Below the pieces are notes generated by a model, which did not search any database, was not told where the DNA came from, and saw only the letters and a program-made list of their open reading frames with translations. DNA of 41,778 nt, taken from positions 775,457-817,234 of the forward strand of contig WELA01007315.1 of the NCBI GenBank assembly GCA_009602735.1. Reading direction: 5' to 3'. Both the position numbers and the translations under genes were made by a program. Source of the stretch: Mesotaenium endlicherianum. Its lineage: Eukaryota; Streptophyta; Zygnematophyceae; Zygnematales; Mesotaeniaceae. Below are positions 31,479-39,552 of this stretch, piece by piece (position 1 is the stretch's first letter; the number at the start of each line of letters is the position of its first letter).

Positions 31479-34400
31479 GAGGATGCTAGAGATAGTGAGT
31501 CGTCACTAGCTGCCCTCGTAGCAGGTATTATGGGTCCTGCTGAACTGGATTCACTATGCATGCCTGACAACCAGATAAAGGAGACCATCAGCAATATAGA
31601 CGTCCAGAGAGTGCACACTCTGGATGCTCTTGTTCCACCTGATGTCCAACATTTCTTTGCTACGTCAGGAGAACAATGCGAAAGTCAGGAAAAGACAGTC
31701 CCCCCTATCCTACTGCATTGCATGATTGCAGGTAGGAAGGTGAGGGCATTTGTTGACGGAGGGGCGTCACATACTTTTATCCACAAGGACTTAGTTAAGC
31801 GGCTAAGGCTGCCTACTGTCACCCAAGGGAATAGAAAAATATTCCTTGGAGATGCCTCAAGTATCCCGGGAGGAGTTATAACCAAGCCTATTGAGGTCCA
31901 GTTAGGTTCTGGCATTGCAGTTCTAACTGAAACGCTTACATTTGAGGTACTCAACACTGGCTTTTATGATCTCGTGCTAGGCAGGTCCTGGCTTAATAGA
32001 CATCAAGCTGAAGTGTGTTGGAGCAGAGGTACAGTTAAAGTGAGAGGAGCCAGTGATGGGCAGACTGACTTGGCACCCACCAGTGCTCTTCCTCTTGTCC
32101 TGTGTGGATGGCAAATGAAGGAAAAGAAGAGGCTTCCAGAAGGATGCAAGTTGCTGAATGCAATGGAGTTCGTCAAAAGCTGGAACCAGAAGGAAGACAG
32201 AATGTTCTGTCTGCTGCTAAGAGAGGTACCTCCTCAACCTGAAGAAGTGGTTGAGAAAAAGGTACACCCTCCGGAACACCCTACTGCTGCAAACATTGTT
32301 GCTCAGTACACGGATGTGTTTAATATGCCTCCAGGACTACCCCCTAAGCGGGAAGTAGATCATAGGATTGATTTATTACCTGGTAGCCAGCCACCCTGGC
32401 AACGCACGTATGGCTTGTCTTATTTGGAGAGTGAGGAGTTGAAAACACAGATTGCAGAGCTGGAGGAAAATGGTTACATTTCTCCCAGTAAATCACCGTA
32501 CGGCGCACCTATCCTATTTGTTAAGAAAAAGGATGGCAGTATGCGGATGTGTGTGGATTACAGAGCCCTGAACAGAATTACAGTAAAGAACAAGTATGCT
32601 TTACCCAGAATCGAGGACTTGCTTGATACCCTGTCTGGCGCTAAGGTGTTCAGTAAGATAGATCTCAAGAGTGGTTATCATCAAATCAGAATTGCTGAGG
32701 GGGATGAACACAAGACTGCTTTCCGCACACGTTATGGACACTATGAGTTCAACGTGATGCCATTTGGACTGACTAATGCTCCTGCTACCTTTATGGGTGC
32801 TATGAATGACATTTTCAGACCTTATTTGGATAAGTTTGTGCAAGTTTTCCTGGATGATATTTTAATTTTCTCTAAAGATGAAGCTCAGCACACTGAACAC
32901 TTAAAGAAAGTGCTGGACACTCTGCGGAAAAATCACTTGTATGCTAAAATGAGCAAGTGTGATTTCTTTAAGGAAAGTATTGAATTCTTAGGCCACGTTG
33001 TCAGTAAAGAGGGCATCAGTGTGGATCCTAAGAAAGTCCAGACCATAAGGGACTGGCCAGTACCACAGTCTGTCTCTGAAGTTAGATCCTTCCTCGGGTT
33101 GGCTAACTACTATAGGAGATTTATTGAGAATTATTCCACAAAGGCCAGTAAACTGACTGACCTTACTAAGAAAGACATCGGGTATGTGTGGGGGGAAGAG
33201 CAGCAGGCTGCCTTCCAGACCCTTAAAGATGCCCTTTGTTCTGCCCCAGTGCTAGCCGTGTATGACCCCAGCAAACCGGTGCAGGTGGTTACTGATGCCT
33301 CTGATTTTGCCATGGGTGCTATTTTGTTGCAGCCTGCTGACAAAACCACAAAGGATGGTAAGGTACGGCAGGAGTGGCATCCTGTGTTGTATGAGTCTAT
33401 GAAATTTAATCCAGCGGAGATTAATTACTCAGTGCATGATAAAGAGCTGCTAGCTATCATTCATGTACTCAAACAGTGGAGAGCATACTTACATGGTAAA
33501 GCTTTTAAGGTGATTACAGATCATCTAGCTCTGACCCACTTTCAGAAGAAGTCCAAGCTGTCGAGGAGGGAGAACCGCTGGAGCCAGATGCTGGAGCAGT
33601 TCCAAGTCCAGATCGACTACAAACCAGGGAAGTTGAATCCTGCTGATGCACTCTCTAGAAGACCTGACTTGCAAGAAAGGAACTTTAGTCAGCATACTGT
33701 AGATAAAGTCCTGTGTGCACTCACTTCACTAAAGGTGAAAAAGTCCTTCCTTGAACAACTTAGGAAAGCCTACCTTTCTGACCCAACATTTGAGCCCAGC
33801 CCCACTACTGGTATGTGTCGTGCTACCGCACTCGGGTATAAGCTCAAGGGAGGGGTCTGGGTGACTGAAACCACTTCAGGCAGGCTGAAGCTGGTCATTC
33901 CTAATAATTTGGAAATAAGGTCTCTCTTACTGAGTCAAGCTCATGACAGTCTCCTGGGTGGACATTTGGGGCAGGCCAAAACTGTTGGCAAACTGGCAAA
34001 ACATTATCATTGGGAGGGGTTACCCCGGGAGGTCTTGAAATATGTCAAGTCCTGTGACCAGTGTCAGAGAAATAAGTCTCGGCACACACCACCCGGAGGT
34101 CTCTTGCAACCGCTACCCATCCCAGCGGGACGCTGGGAAACTATATCCATGGACTGGGTGGTCTCACTACCAAGAACTGCCAACGGGCATGATTCAATAC
34201 TGGTAGTCGTGGATAAACTGACAAAAATGGTCATTTTTATCCCCACAACTGTCAAAGTGACTGCACTCGAAACAGCGAGACAGTTTTACAACCATGTAGT
34301 ATGCCAACATGGGCTCCCTTCTAATATCATCTCAGACAGAGACTCAAAATTCACCTCTAAGTTCTGGAGAGCTTTAATGGGGTTAATGGGAGTCAAACAG

Positions 34401-35246
34401 CTGCTCAGCACAGCAAACCACCCTCAGACTGATGGGCAGACTGAAAGAACTAACCGAGTTCTGCAGGAGGTGCTGAGAGCATATATTAACCAAAAACAAG
34501 ATAATTGGGATGACCTGTTGCCTCAAATTCAGTTTGCGGTCAACAGTGCGGTGCACGCGTCAACGGGCAAAACTCCTTTTGAACTCAGCCTGGGTAGAGT
34601 CCCTAAGTCTCCTCTAGATGTGCTAGGGGAATCTTTAACTCACCCTGAAGGGATTGACAACCCGGTCTCCCTCCAGTTAACTCAGGAGTTTGCTGACACC
34701 CTGTCAGAAGTCCAACGAAACTTGCACACGGCCCAAGAAAACCAACAAAAATACGCTAATCAACACCGTCGGGAACTGACATTTTCCAAGGGGGATTTAG
34801 TCAAACTGCATTCTCAGCACCTGTACCTCCCTGGTGTGGTCAAGAAAAAGCTTGGCCCTGTCTGGGTCGGTCCATATTCGGTGGTCCGTCGTGTCGGTCA
34901 GAATGCTTACAAACTGAACATGTCAGCTGAATACAAGGGGCACCCGGTCTTTAATGTCTCCTTCCTGGAACCGTACATCAAAGGTGATACACTGTTCACA
35001 GGTCGGTTCCCTGTCCAACCGGGACCGGTCCCCGCTGTCCGGGACGGCGACCCTGAGGAATATGAGGTCGATGAGATTTTAGACGCTCGCTCGGTCCGTC
35101 GATCGTCTAAATATGTCATGAAATACCTCATTCGATGGAAGGGTTACGATGCCTCTGGGGACACTTGGGAGTTTAAGGACCACTTGACCAATGCCAAAGG
35201 GGCGTTGACACGGTTCCACCTTCGGGCCGCTGGAGTCCCTCCATAA
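31443..35246 (+). CDS. pol: Pol polyprotein of element B: protease, RT, RNase H, integrase, chromodomain
   Basis: Read as a Gag-Pol fusion of about 1754 residues after a -1 shift; the first in-frame ATG is 31530 (1238 codons from there, used for numbering). Protease-like domain: [11 protein letters not shown] (Asp76, DGG instead of the usual DSG/DTG) and [47 protein letters not shown] and intact FLDD at 440-443. RNase [10 protein letters not shown] (Asp589), Glu639, Asp664. Integrase: zinc finger His805, His812, Cys842, Cys845; core Asp875, Asp936, Glu972 (DD35E). C-terminal chromodomain about 1178-1226 ([25 protein letters not shown]), expected to bind modified histone H3 and steer integration. 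All catalytic residues are present. Confidence 0.96.
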   Translation, partial: RQQQSVIQSTDCEDARDSESSLAALVAGIMGPAELDSLCMPDNQIKETISNIDVQRVHTLDALVPPDVQHFFATSGEQCESQEKTVPPILLHCMIAGRKVRAFVDGGASHTFIHKDLVKRLRLPTVTQGNRKIFLGDASSIPGGVITKPIEVQLGSGIAVLTETLTFEVLNTGFYDLVLGRSWLNRHQAEVCWSRGTVKVRGASDGQTDLAPTSALPLVLCGWQMKEKKRLPEGCKLLNAMEFVKSWNQKEDRMFCLLLREVPPQPEEVVEKKVHPPEHPTAANIVAQYTDVFNMPPGLPPKREVDHRIDLLPGSQPPWQRTYGLSYLESEELKTQIAELEENGYISPSKSPYGAPILFVKKKDGSMRMCVDYRALNRITVKNKYALPRIEDLLDTLSGAKVFSKIDLKSGYHQIRIAEGDEHKTAFRTRYGHYEFNVMPFGLTNAPATFMGAMNDIFRPYLDKFVQVFLDDILIFSKDEAQHTEHLKKVLDTLRKNHLYAKMSKCDFFKESIEFLGHVVSKEGISVDPKKVQTIRDWPVPQSVSEVRSFLGLANYYRRFIENYSTKASKLTDLTKKDIGYVWGEEQQAAFQTLKDALCSAPVLAVYDPSKPVQVVTDASDFAMGAILLQPADKTTKDGKVRQEWHPVLYESMKFNPAEINYSVHDKELLAIIHVLKQWRAYLHGKAFKVITDHLALTHFQKKSKLSRRENRWSQMLEQFQVQIDYKPGKLNPADALSRRPDLQERNFSQHTVDKVLCALTSLKVKKSFLEQLRKAYLSDPTFEPSPTTGMCRATALGYKLKGGVWVTETTSGRLKLVIPNNLEIRSLLLSQAHDSLLGGHLGQAKTVGKLAKHYHWEGLPREVLKYVKSCDQCQRNKSRHTPPGGLLQPLPIPAGRWETISMDWVVSLPRTANGHDSILVVVDKLTKMVIFIPTTVKVTALETARQFYNHVVCQHGLPSNIISDRDSKFTSKFWRALMGLMGVKQLLSTANHPQTDGQTERTNRVLQEVLRAYINQKQDNWDDLLPQIQFAVNSAVHASTGKTPFELSLGRVPKSPLDVLGESLTHPEGIDNPVSLQLTQEFADTLSEVQRNLHTAQENQQKYANQHRRELTFSKGDLVKLHSQHLYLPGVVKKKLGPVWVGPYSVVRRVGQNAYKLNMSAEYKGHPVFNVSFLEPYIKGDTLFTGRFPVQPGPVPAVRDGDPEEYEVDEILDARSVRRSSKYVMKYLIRWKGYDASGDTWEFKDHLTNAKGALTRFHLRAAGVPP

Positions 35247-35513
35247 CTGTCATTTCAGTTGACACGGGAAGGTGACAGGCGGTCCTGTCTCCATTTAAGT
35301 TGGAGGGGAAAATATATGACAGTTAGTGAGCGAGAGCGATAAAAACACACTCATACGTTTATGTGTAGCGCATCGCAACTACGTCAACTTTTAGCAATCA
35401 TCCTGTAAGGTAAACAGCAGCGAAGCCACTATACTAAATACTAACATACTTCCTGCAATCCCTATGACAAAGGTCCATATCCTACTAACTTGTGCCCTGG
35501 TTACATGTGCAGG
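35247..35513 (+). other. Element B spacer between pol and ORF3, with PPT-like and splice-acceptor-like signals
   Basis: Contains TTAAGTTGGAGGGGA (35295-35309), matching 13 nt of the terminal polypurine tract (37289-37303). It also contains TACTAAC (35483-35489), followed 22 nt later by the AG of ATGTGCAG at 35511-35512, directly before GATGG. Seen in sequence; second plus-strand priming and splicing are inferences. Confidence 0.6.
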
Positions 35514-37190
35514 ATGGCGCCCACCACACAAAAGGAGGACAGAAAGCGCAAGGCAGAAGAAGCCAGGAGGACAATGGAGCAATACCAGAAGGAGCTGGCG
35601 GCGACGTCCCTCACCAGGAGAGAACAAGAAAGGGTCCGCAAACAACAAGAGGCGGCAGAAGAGGCACAGAGGAAGAAGGATCAGGAAGCGGAAAACCTCA
35701 GGAAGGCTGAGGAGGAGAGACAGAAGAAACAGCAAGAAGAAGCGGCAGCGGCAGAAGAGGAGAAAAGAAAAAAGATTGAAGCGGACAGACAGAAGAGCTT
35801 GGCCACTTACAGGTATACTGTGGTGGGTGGCCAAAACTTCGATAACCTGAAGGAAGCATTGCTGGCAGCCCAGGAGATCAACAGGCTGGAACAGACAACA
35901 CTGCTACAGAAGGAAGGAGCTACAGCACTGGACAGGTACATCGAGACACACACCGGCGTGGTCCTTTACGAAGATTATGCTAAGATGGTGGGCTATACAG
36001 CAGAGCAGGCCCGGTATCTCGCAGATGATTCAGAGGACAAGCCGGTCCCCATACCGGGAATAGTGGGAGATCAGAGACTCATCCGGATGGTGAGCATGCG
36101 GCCCGATAGCTTTAAGGATACGGTATTCTACCTCACACTCCTGCCAGCTTACAATGAAGTTGAGAGAAGGAGCTGGGAGTACTTGGCCAGGGAAGCAGGA
36201 CAGCAGATGTTCTCTCCCCACTGGTTCCCGTGTAAACTGAGGAAGGCTGAGCACGGACCCCAGTACTACCAGCAGCCAACAGACTGGAGGTGGATGACCG
36301 TCACAAATAAGAAGCAGGAGTGTGACCGAGCCCAACCGGATGACTTCCACTATGGCCTAGACGGCTATCTCATCCTACCACCTCACATTGCCCCTTGGGA
36401 CCCCAGGCTGAATGGATGCCTGAGCAATATGAATGCAGAGACCAAGGAACATAGGAGGAGGGGAAGAGACTACTTCTCTAAGGGAAAGCATGCCTTTGTC
36501 AAATGGGCAAAGAATGCAGGCCGGATAGATATCAGTAGGCTGAAGGCCAAGCAACCTCCAGCGCGCCCTAAGAAAGGGAGGTCGGTAGACTACTCCATGT
36601 CTACTAGGGAGCAGGACGACTTAGTGGACGAGACCCCTACTCTCTCCGAGGAGGAGGATGAGGAGGATGAGGAAGAAGAACAAGGCAGAGGAGAAGCATC
36701 AGCAGCAGGTACTCAGGATACCCAGGGACAGGCAGTGGCACTTCCTAAAGAACCACGATCAGGTGTGTGGAATGTGATCCCCGTTATGGCGACAACTGGA
36801 CCCCGCGCTCGCTCCCCCAGCCCACCTGCCCAAGCAGGGGAAGAAGCTGATCTGACTGTACTGGGCAGCAGACACAGACAGAAATCCCCAGAGGACAGGG
36901 GTGCCAGAAGAGGGACACGCGGGTGGGCCAGAGGTATGCCAGCCTCCCCCTCCGCTCAGGGGCATGTACCTCTAGCCAATGTATTTCAGCATCCTACTGG
37001 AATGCCTGTCTATGTGGGAATCAACACCCAAGTGGTTGAAGAGCAGGCCACCATCCTCCGTTCTCCTCGAGGGCCAACTTTAGAGCAAACAGGGTTCTTT
37101 AGAAGGCCAGCTGACAGACCTAGAGGGCTGTCCAGATCTAGGTCCAGATCTCCGTCTCCTGACCCTGAAGCCCCAGGAACAACCCCTTAA
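35490..37190 (+). CDS. Accessory ORF3 of element B, unknown function
   Basis: A 566-codon intact sense frame between pol and the 3' LTR. The ninth codon, ATG at 35514 (GATGGCGCC, just after an acceptor-like AG), is the better start, giving 558 residues. I do not recognise the protein. Residues about 14-105 are a highly charged Lys/Glu/Gln coiled coil (EEARRTMEQYQKELAATS). About 107-355 looks globular and is rich in Trp/Tyr (DWRWMTVTNKK, HYGLDGYLILPPHIAPWDP). An acidic run follows at about 386-398, then Pro/Ser-rich linkers and an RS-like tail (LSRSRSRSPSPDP, about 545-557). There is no signal peptide or transmembrane segment, so it is not envelope-like. Basic, acidic and RS features suggest a nuclear or RNA-associated role, which is only inference. 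A captured host gene fragment is possible. Confidence 0.85.
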   Translation: MCPGYMCRMAPTTQKEDRKRKAEEARRTMEQYQKELAATSLTRREQERVRKQQEAAEEAQRKKDQEAENLRKAEEERQKKQQEEAAAAEEEKRKKIEADRQKSLATYRYTVVGGQNFDNLKEALLAAQEINRLEQTTLLQKEGATALDRYIETHTGVVLYEDYAKMVGYTAEQARYLADDSEDKPVPIPGIVGDQRLIRMVSMRPDSFKDTVFYLTLLPAYNEVERRSWEYLAREAGQQMFSPHWFPCKLRKAEHGPQYYQQPTDWRWMTVTNKKQECDRAQPDDFHYGLDGYLILPPHIAPWDPRLNGCLSNMNAETKEHRRRGRDYFSKGKHAFVKWAKNAGRIDISRLKAKQPPARPKKGRSVDYSMSTREQDDLVDETPTLSEEEDEEDEEEEQGRGEASAAGTQDTQGQAVALPKEPRSGVWNVIPVMATTGPRARSPSPPAQAGEEADLTVLGSRHRQKSPEDRGARRGTRGWARGMPASPSAQGHVPLANVFQHPTGMPVYVGINTQVVEEQATILRSPRGPTLEQTGFFRRPADRPRGLSRSRSRSPSPDPEAPGTTP

Positions 37191-37268
37191 GGTGACACGC
37201 TGAAGAGGCAGTCAGTAAGGGAGGCTGGTCAGGTTCAGTTCCCTTATTTAAAATTTCTGCAGTTTAAT

Positions 37269-37285
37269 GTTGTCGAGGCGACAAC
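37269..37285 (+). repeat. Hairpin GTTGTCG-agg-CGACAAC just upstream of the PPT
   Basis: A perfect 7-bp stem with a 3-nt loop, four bases before the polypurine tract. In element A the corresponding sequence is degenerate (TTGTCAAGGCGTCAA). Confidence 0.6.
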
Positions 37286-37288
37286 AAG

Positions 37289-37303
37289 TTAAGTTGGAGG
37301 GAT
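37289..37303 (+). other. Polypurine tract of element B
   Basis: TTAAGTTGGAGGGAT immediately before the 3' LTR TG; the same sequence precedes the 3' LTR of A. Expected primer for plus-strand synthesis. Confidence 0.8.
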
Positions 37304-38023
37304 TGTAATGAATCAGTATATTAGTGGATATAATATTCATTTAAATATAATAGTTAATTAAGTTCAGCCTGCTGAACTTTAGTTAATAGTCAGTCTGCTG
37401 GACTTTACATAATTATCAGTTTAATGACTCGGCCGAAAGCAGCAGGCTGAAGTCAACTTAAGTCAGCTTGCTGACACATTCTTTGACAGCCAGCTGACTT
37501 CCGTACTCGGTAGCAGCGAACTGCCTTGATATGCATCTAAGTGCGATATGCTAGATGAATGGCCAGATGACATCCCTATGATGGATGGCTATTCGGGATG
37601 ATGGGAGATGGCGGTGGATTTGGTTAACCGAGGTCCTACCAACGTGGTTAACTCCCGGGTAGGCGGTGCCATCGCACTGACCGTTGAACAGTAAACTCAT
37701 TCCATGTACATATGCTAGGCATTGCTCTCGAGTTCGGCATTCGGAAACGAGGCCAACTCTCTTGTACAGCTTACTGAGAGAGATCTGAATCCAAGGCGAG
37801 AAGCCATTGATACGCACTGTCTTCTAACCTTGCTTATGTATGAGTTTACTGATTTGCATTATTGATGCTAGTTTACTCGCATTTGACTTACGAGTATTAT
37901 TCACTGCTAGTGTGTTGTCCTTTGCCGTTTAACCAGTTAACGGAAAATACCATAAAGATTACTTGCTGATATAAAGATCTTTATTAATTGTTAATCGCCT
38001 ATTTGGTAAGTCGATTCATTTCA
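37304..38023 (+). repeat. Shared LTR: 3' LTR of B and 5' LTR of C (720 bp)
   Basis: TGTAATGAATCAG ... GATTCATTTCA, preceded by the PPT of B and followed by the PBS of C, so one LTR serves both bodies. Confidence 0.95.
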
Positions 38024-38024
38024 G

Positions 38025-38036
38025 TGGTATCGGAGC
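38025..38036 (+). other. Primer-binding site, element C
   Basis: TGGTATCGGAGC one base after the shared LTR end, identical to B. Confidence 0.88.
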
Positions 38037-38057
38037 AGTTATCACAGTCTTCTTTGT

Positions 38058-39535
38058 ATGGTAAGGACAAGGTCTCAAACTAGCAACTCCCGAGACATGG
38101 AGAACCAGGATAACGAGAATGTCGAAAACCAGGCGGAAAGCCATGTAGCGGGAAACCGTACCTATTCGGAAGCAGTAGCGGATACTGCAGCTAGGGAGGC
38201 TGCAGATGAGGCAGCTGCTATTGCCTCAGTCGCAGCTCAGCAAGCTGAGGAGGAGATAGCCAGACTAGAAGCTGAACAAGTAGCAAAGGCCGCTGAAGAT
38301 ATACAAAGGAGGGAAGGACAGCCAGCTGACGAGCGCACTGTTGAAGAACTTATGGCATCAAGGGCCAATGTTCTGAACCCACCTCCTGCTGTACAACTCA
38401 ATGTACCCCTAGGTCAAATACGTGACCGGCTGAATGCGGCAGGAATTGCTGCTGCAGGAGCAAGAGGGATTGTTGAGGACACTACTCAGCGAGTAGATGC
38501 CAATGCTGCTGCTGCATTTGCTAATCTACCACCCCAAAATGTAGACTTGGGAGCATTGTTCGTTCAGATGCAGTCGCAAATGGCGACCATGTATCAGTCC
38601 CAGCAGGAGGACAAAAGAATCATAATGTCCCTACTGCGGGACAGAGACCAACTGGGGTCTCACACCACTAGTGGTGGTGGCCGAGGGCCTAGTAAGCCCT
38701 AGCCGAAACCTCCTCAGGAATATGATCCTGAGGGAAACAGAAAATATTACCTGATCAAGTTTCTCGCGGATGTTGAGCAGTGGCTGGAGAACTACCCAGA
38801 ACTGAAAGATTACGAGAAGGTCAGGCACATCGGTGCGCTACTGAAGGCAGTGCCGCAGACTGGTGGCTTTACTGGATGGAAGAGCGTAAGGCTCGGCAAC
38901 TTGGTGACCCTACGTGGGGAGAGTTTGTCGAGAAGTTGCATGAGAAGTTTGATGTCATCAACCAGCAGGAGAAAGCTACCTATGCGATGATCTCCCTGAC
39001 AATGAAGCAGACCACCTCAGTCGCTGAGTTTGCTCAAAAGTTCCAAGAGAACATGATGAAGCAGCCAGATTTGCCAGAACGGTAGAGGATAGCATACTTC
39101 AGGTATGGCTTGAAATCCGAGGTCTCTGGTCTTTTTGCTGAGAAAAAGTATGAGAAACTCGCTGACTTGATCCAGGATGCGGATGCCTGGGATCAGCAGC
39201 AGTTCAATCACAAGCGCCAGAGTAATGCTTTGGTGTCTAAGGTTGTCAAAAAGCCCCACGGTTCCTACAATGCAATTGAAGGAGACCAGGCCGAGGATGA
39301 TCAGGGTGATGGATATGAGTATGAATATAATGCCATACAGTCTAGAGGTAGAGGGGGTTCCTCTCGAGGCGGCTATGGAAGAGGTGGTGGTAGGACTAAG
39401 CCGAGACCAGCCTCAGCAAAATCCACTTGCTACCATTGTCAGCACTTGGGCCACTACAGAGAACAGTGTCCAGTCAAGCACCTTCCGAAGGTCGAGAGGA
39501 AAAACCAGCCTTTAAAAGACAGCAACAGTCAGTAA
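38058..39535 (+). pseudogene. Element C gag (broken)
   Basis: Same start and N-terminus as B gag. TAG at 38700-38702 stops the frame in the GPSKP segment. A one-base deletion near 38846 (CTGAAGGC against CTGAAAGGC in B) shifts it, and a TAG at 39083-39085 follows. Beyond it the frame is open through the zinc knuckle CYHCQHLGHYREQC to TAA at 39533-39535. Confidence 0.92.
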
Positions 39536-39552
39536 TCCAGTCTACTGACTGT
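39511..39552 (+). promoter_or_regulatory. -1 frameshift signal, element C
   Basis: T TTA AAA (39511-39517), 7-nt spacer and the same perfect 10-bp stem (39525-39534 with 39543-39552) as in B. Confidence 0.8.

Larger units (their letters stand above)
29229..38023 (+). mobile_element. Element B: apparently intact Ty3/gypsy chromovirus with an extra 3' ORF
   Basis: 8.8 kb: 5' LTR 29229-29948, PBS, gag, pol in the -1 frame, accessory ORF3, PPT, 3' LTR 37304-38023 (each 720 bp). All catalytic motifs are present and no frame is broken, so it could be autonomous. Its 3' LTR also serves as the 5' LTR of element C, which follows directly (LTR-body-LTR-body). The left flank is GCGCG; the matching right flank would lie beyond C, outside the window. 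Confidence 0.96.

Noticed and set aside
31685..31957. 90-codon antisense frame in pol (also at 39759-40031)
   Set aside because: Shadow of the protease-like region in near-identical copies; no domain.
35391..35834. 147-codon antisense frame opposite the start of ORF3
   Set aside because: Mirror of the Lys/Glu-rich coiled-coil codons; gives a Leu/Phe-rich low-complexity peptide typical of shadow frames.
35490..37190. ORF3 as an envelope gene
   Set aside because: No signal peptide, membrane segment or glycosylation-rich ectodomain; highly charged, with RS-like tail.
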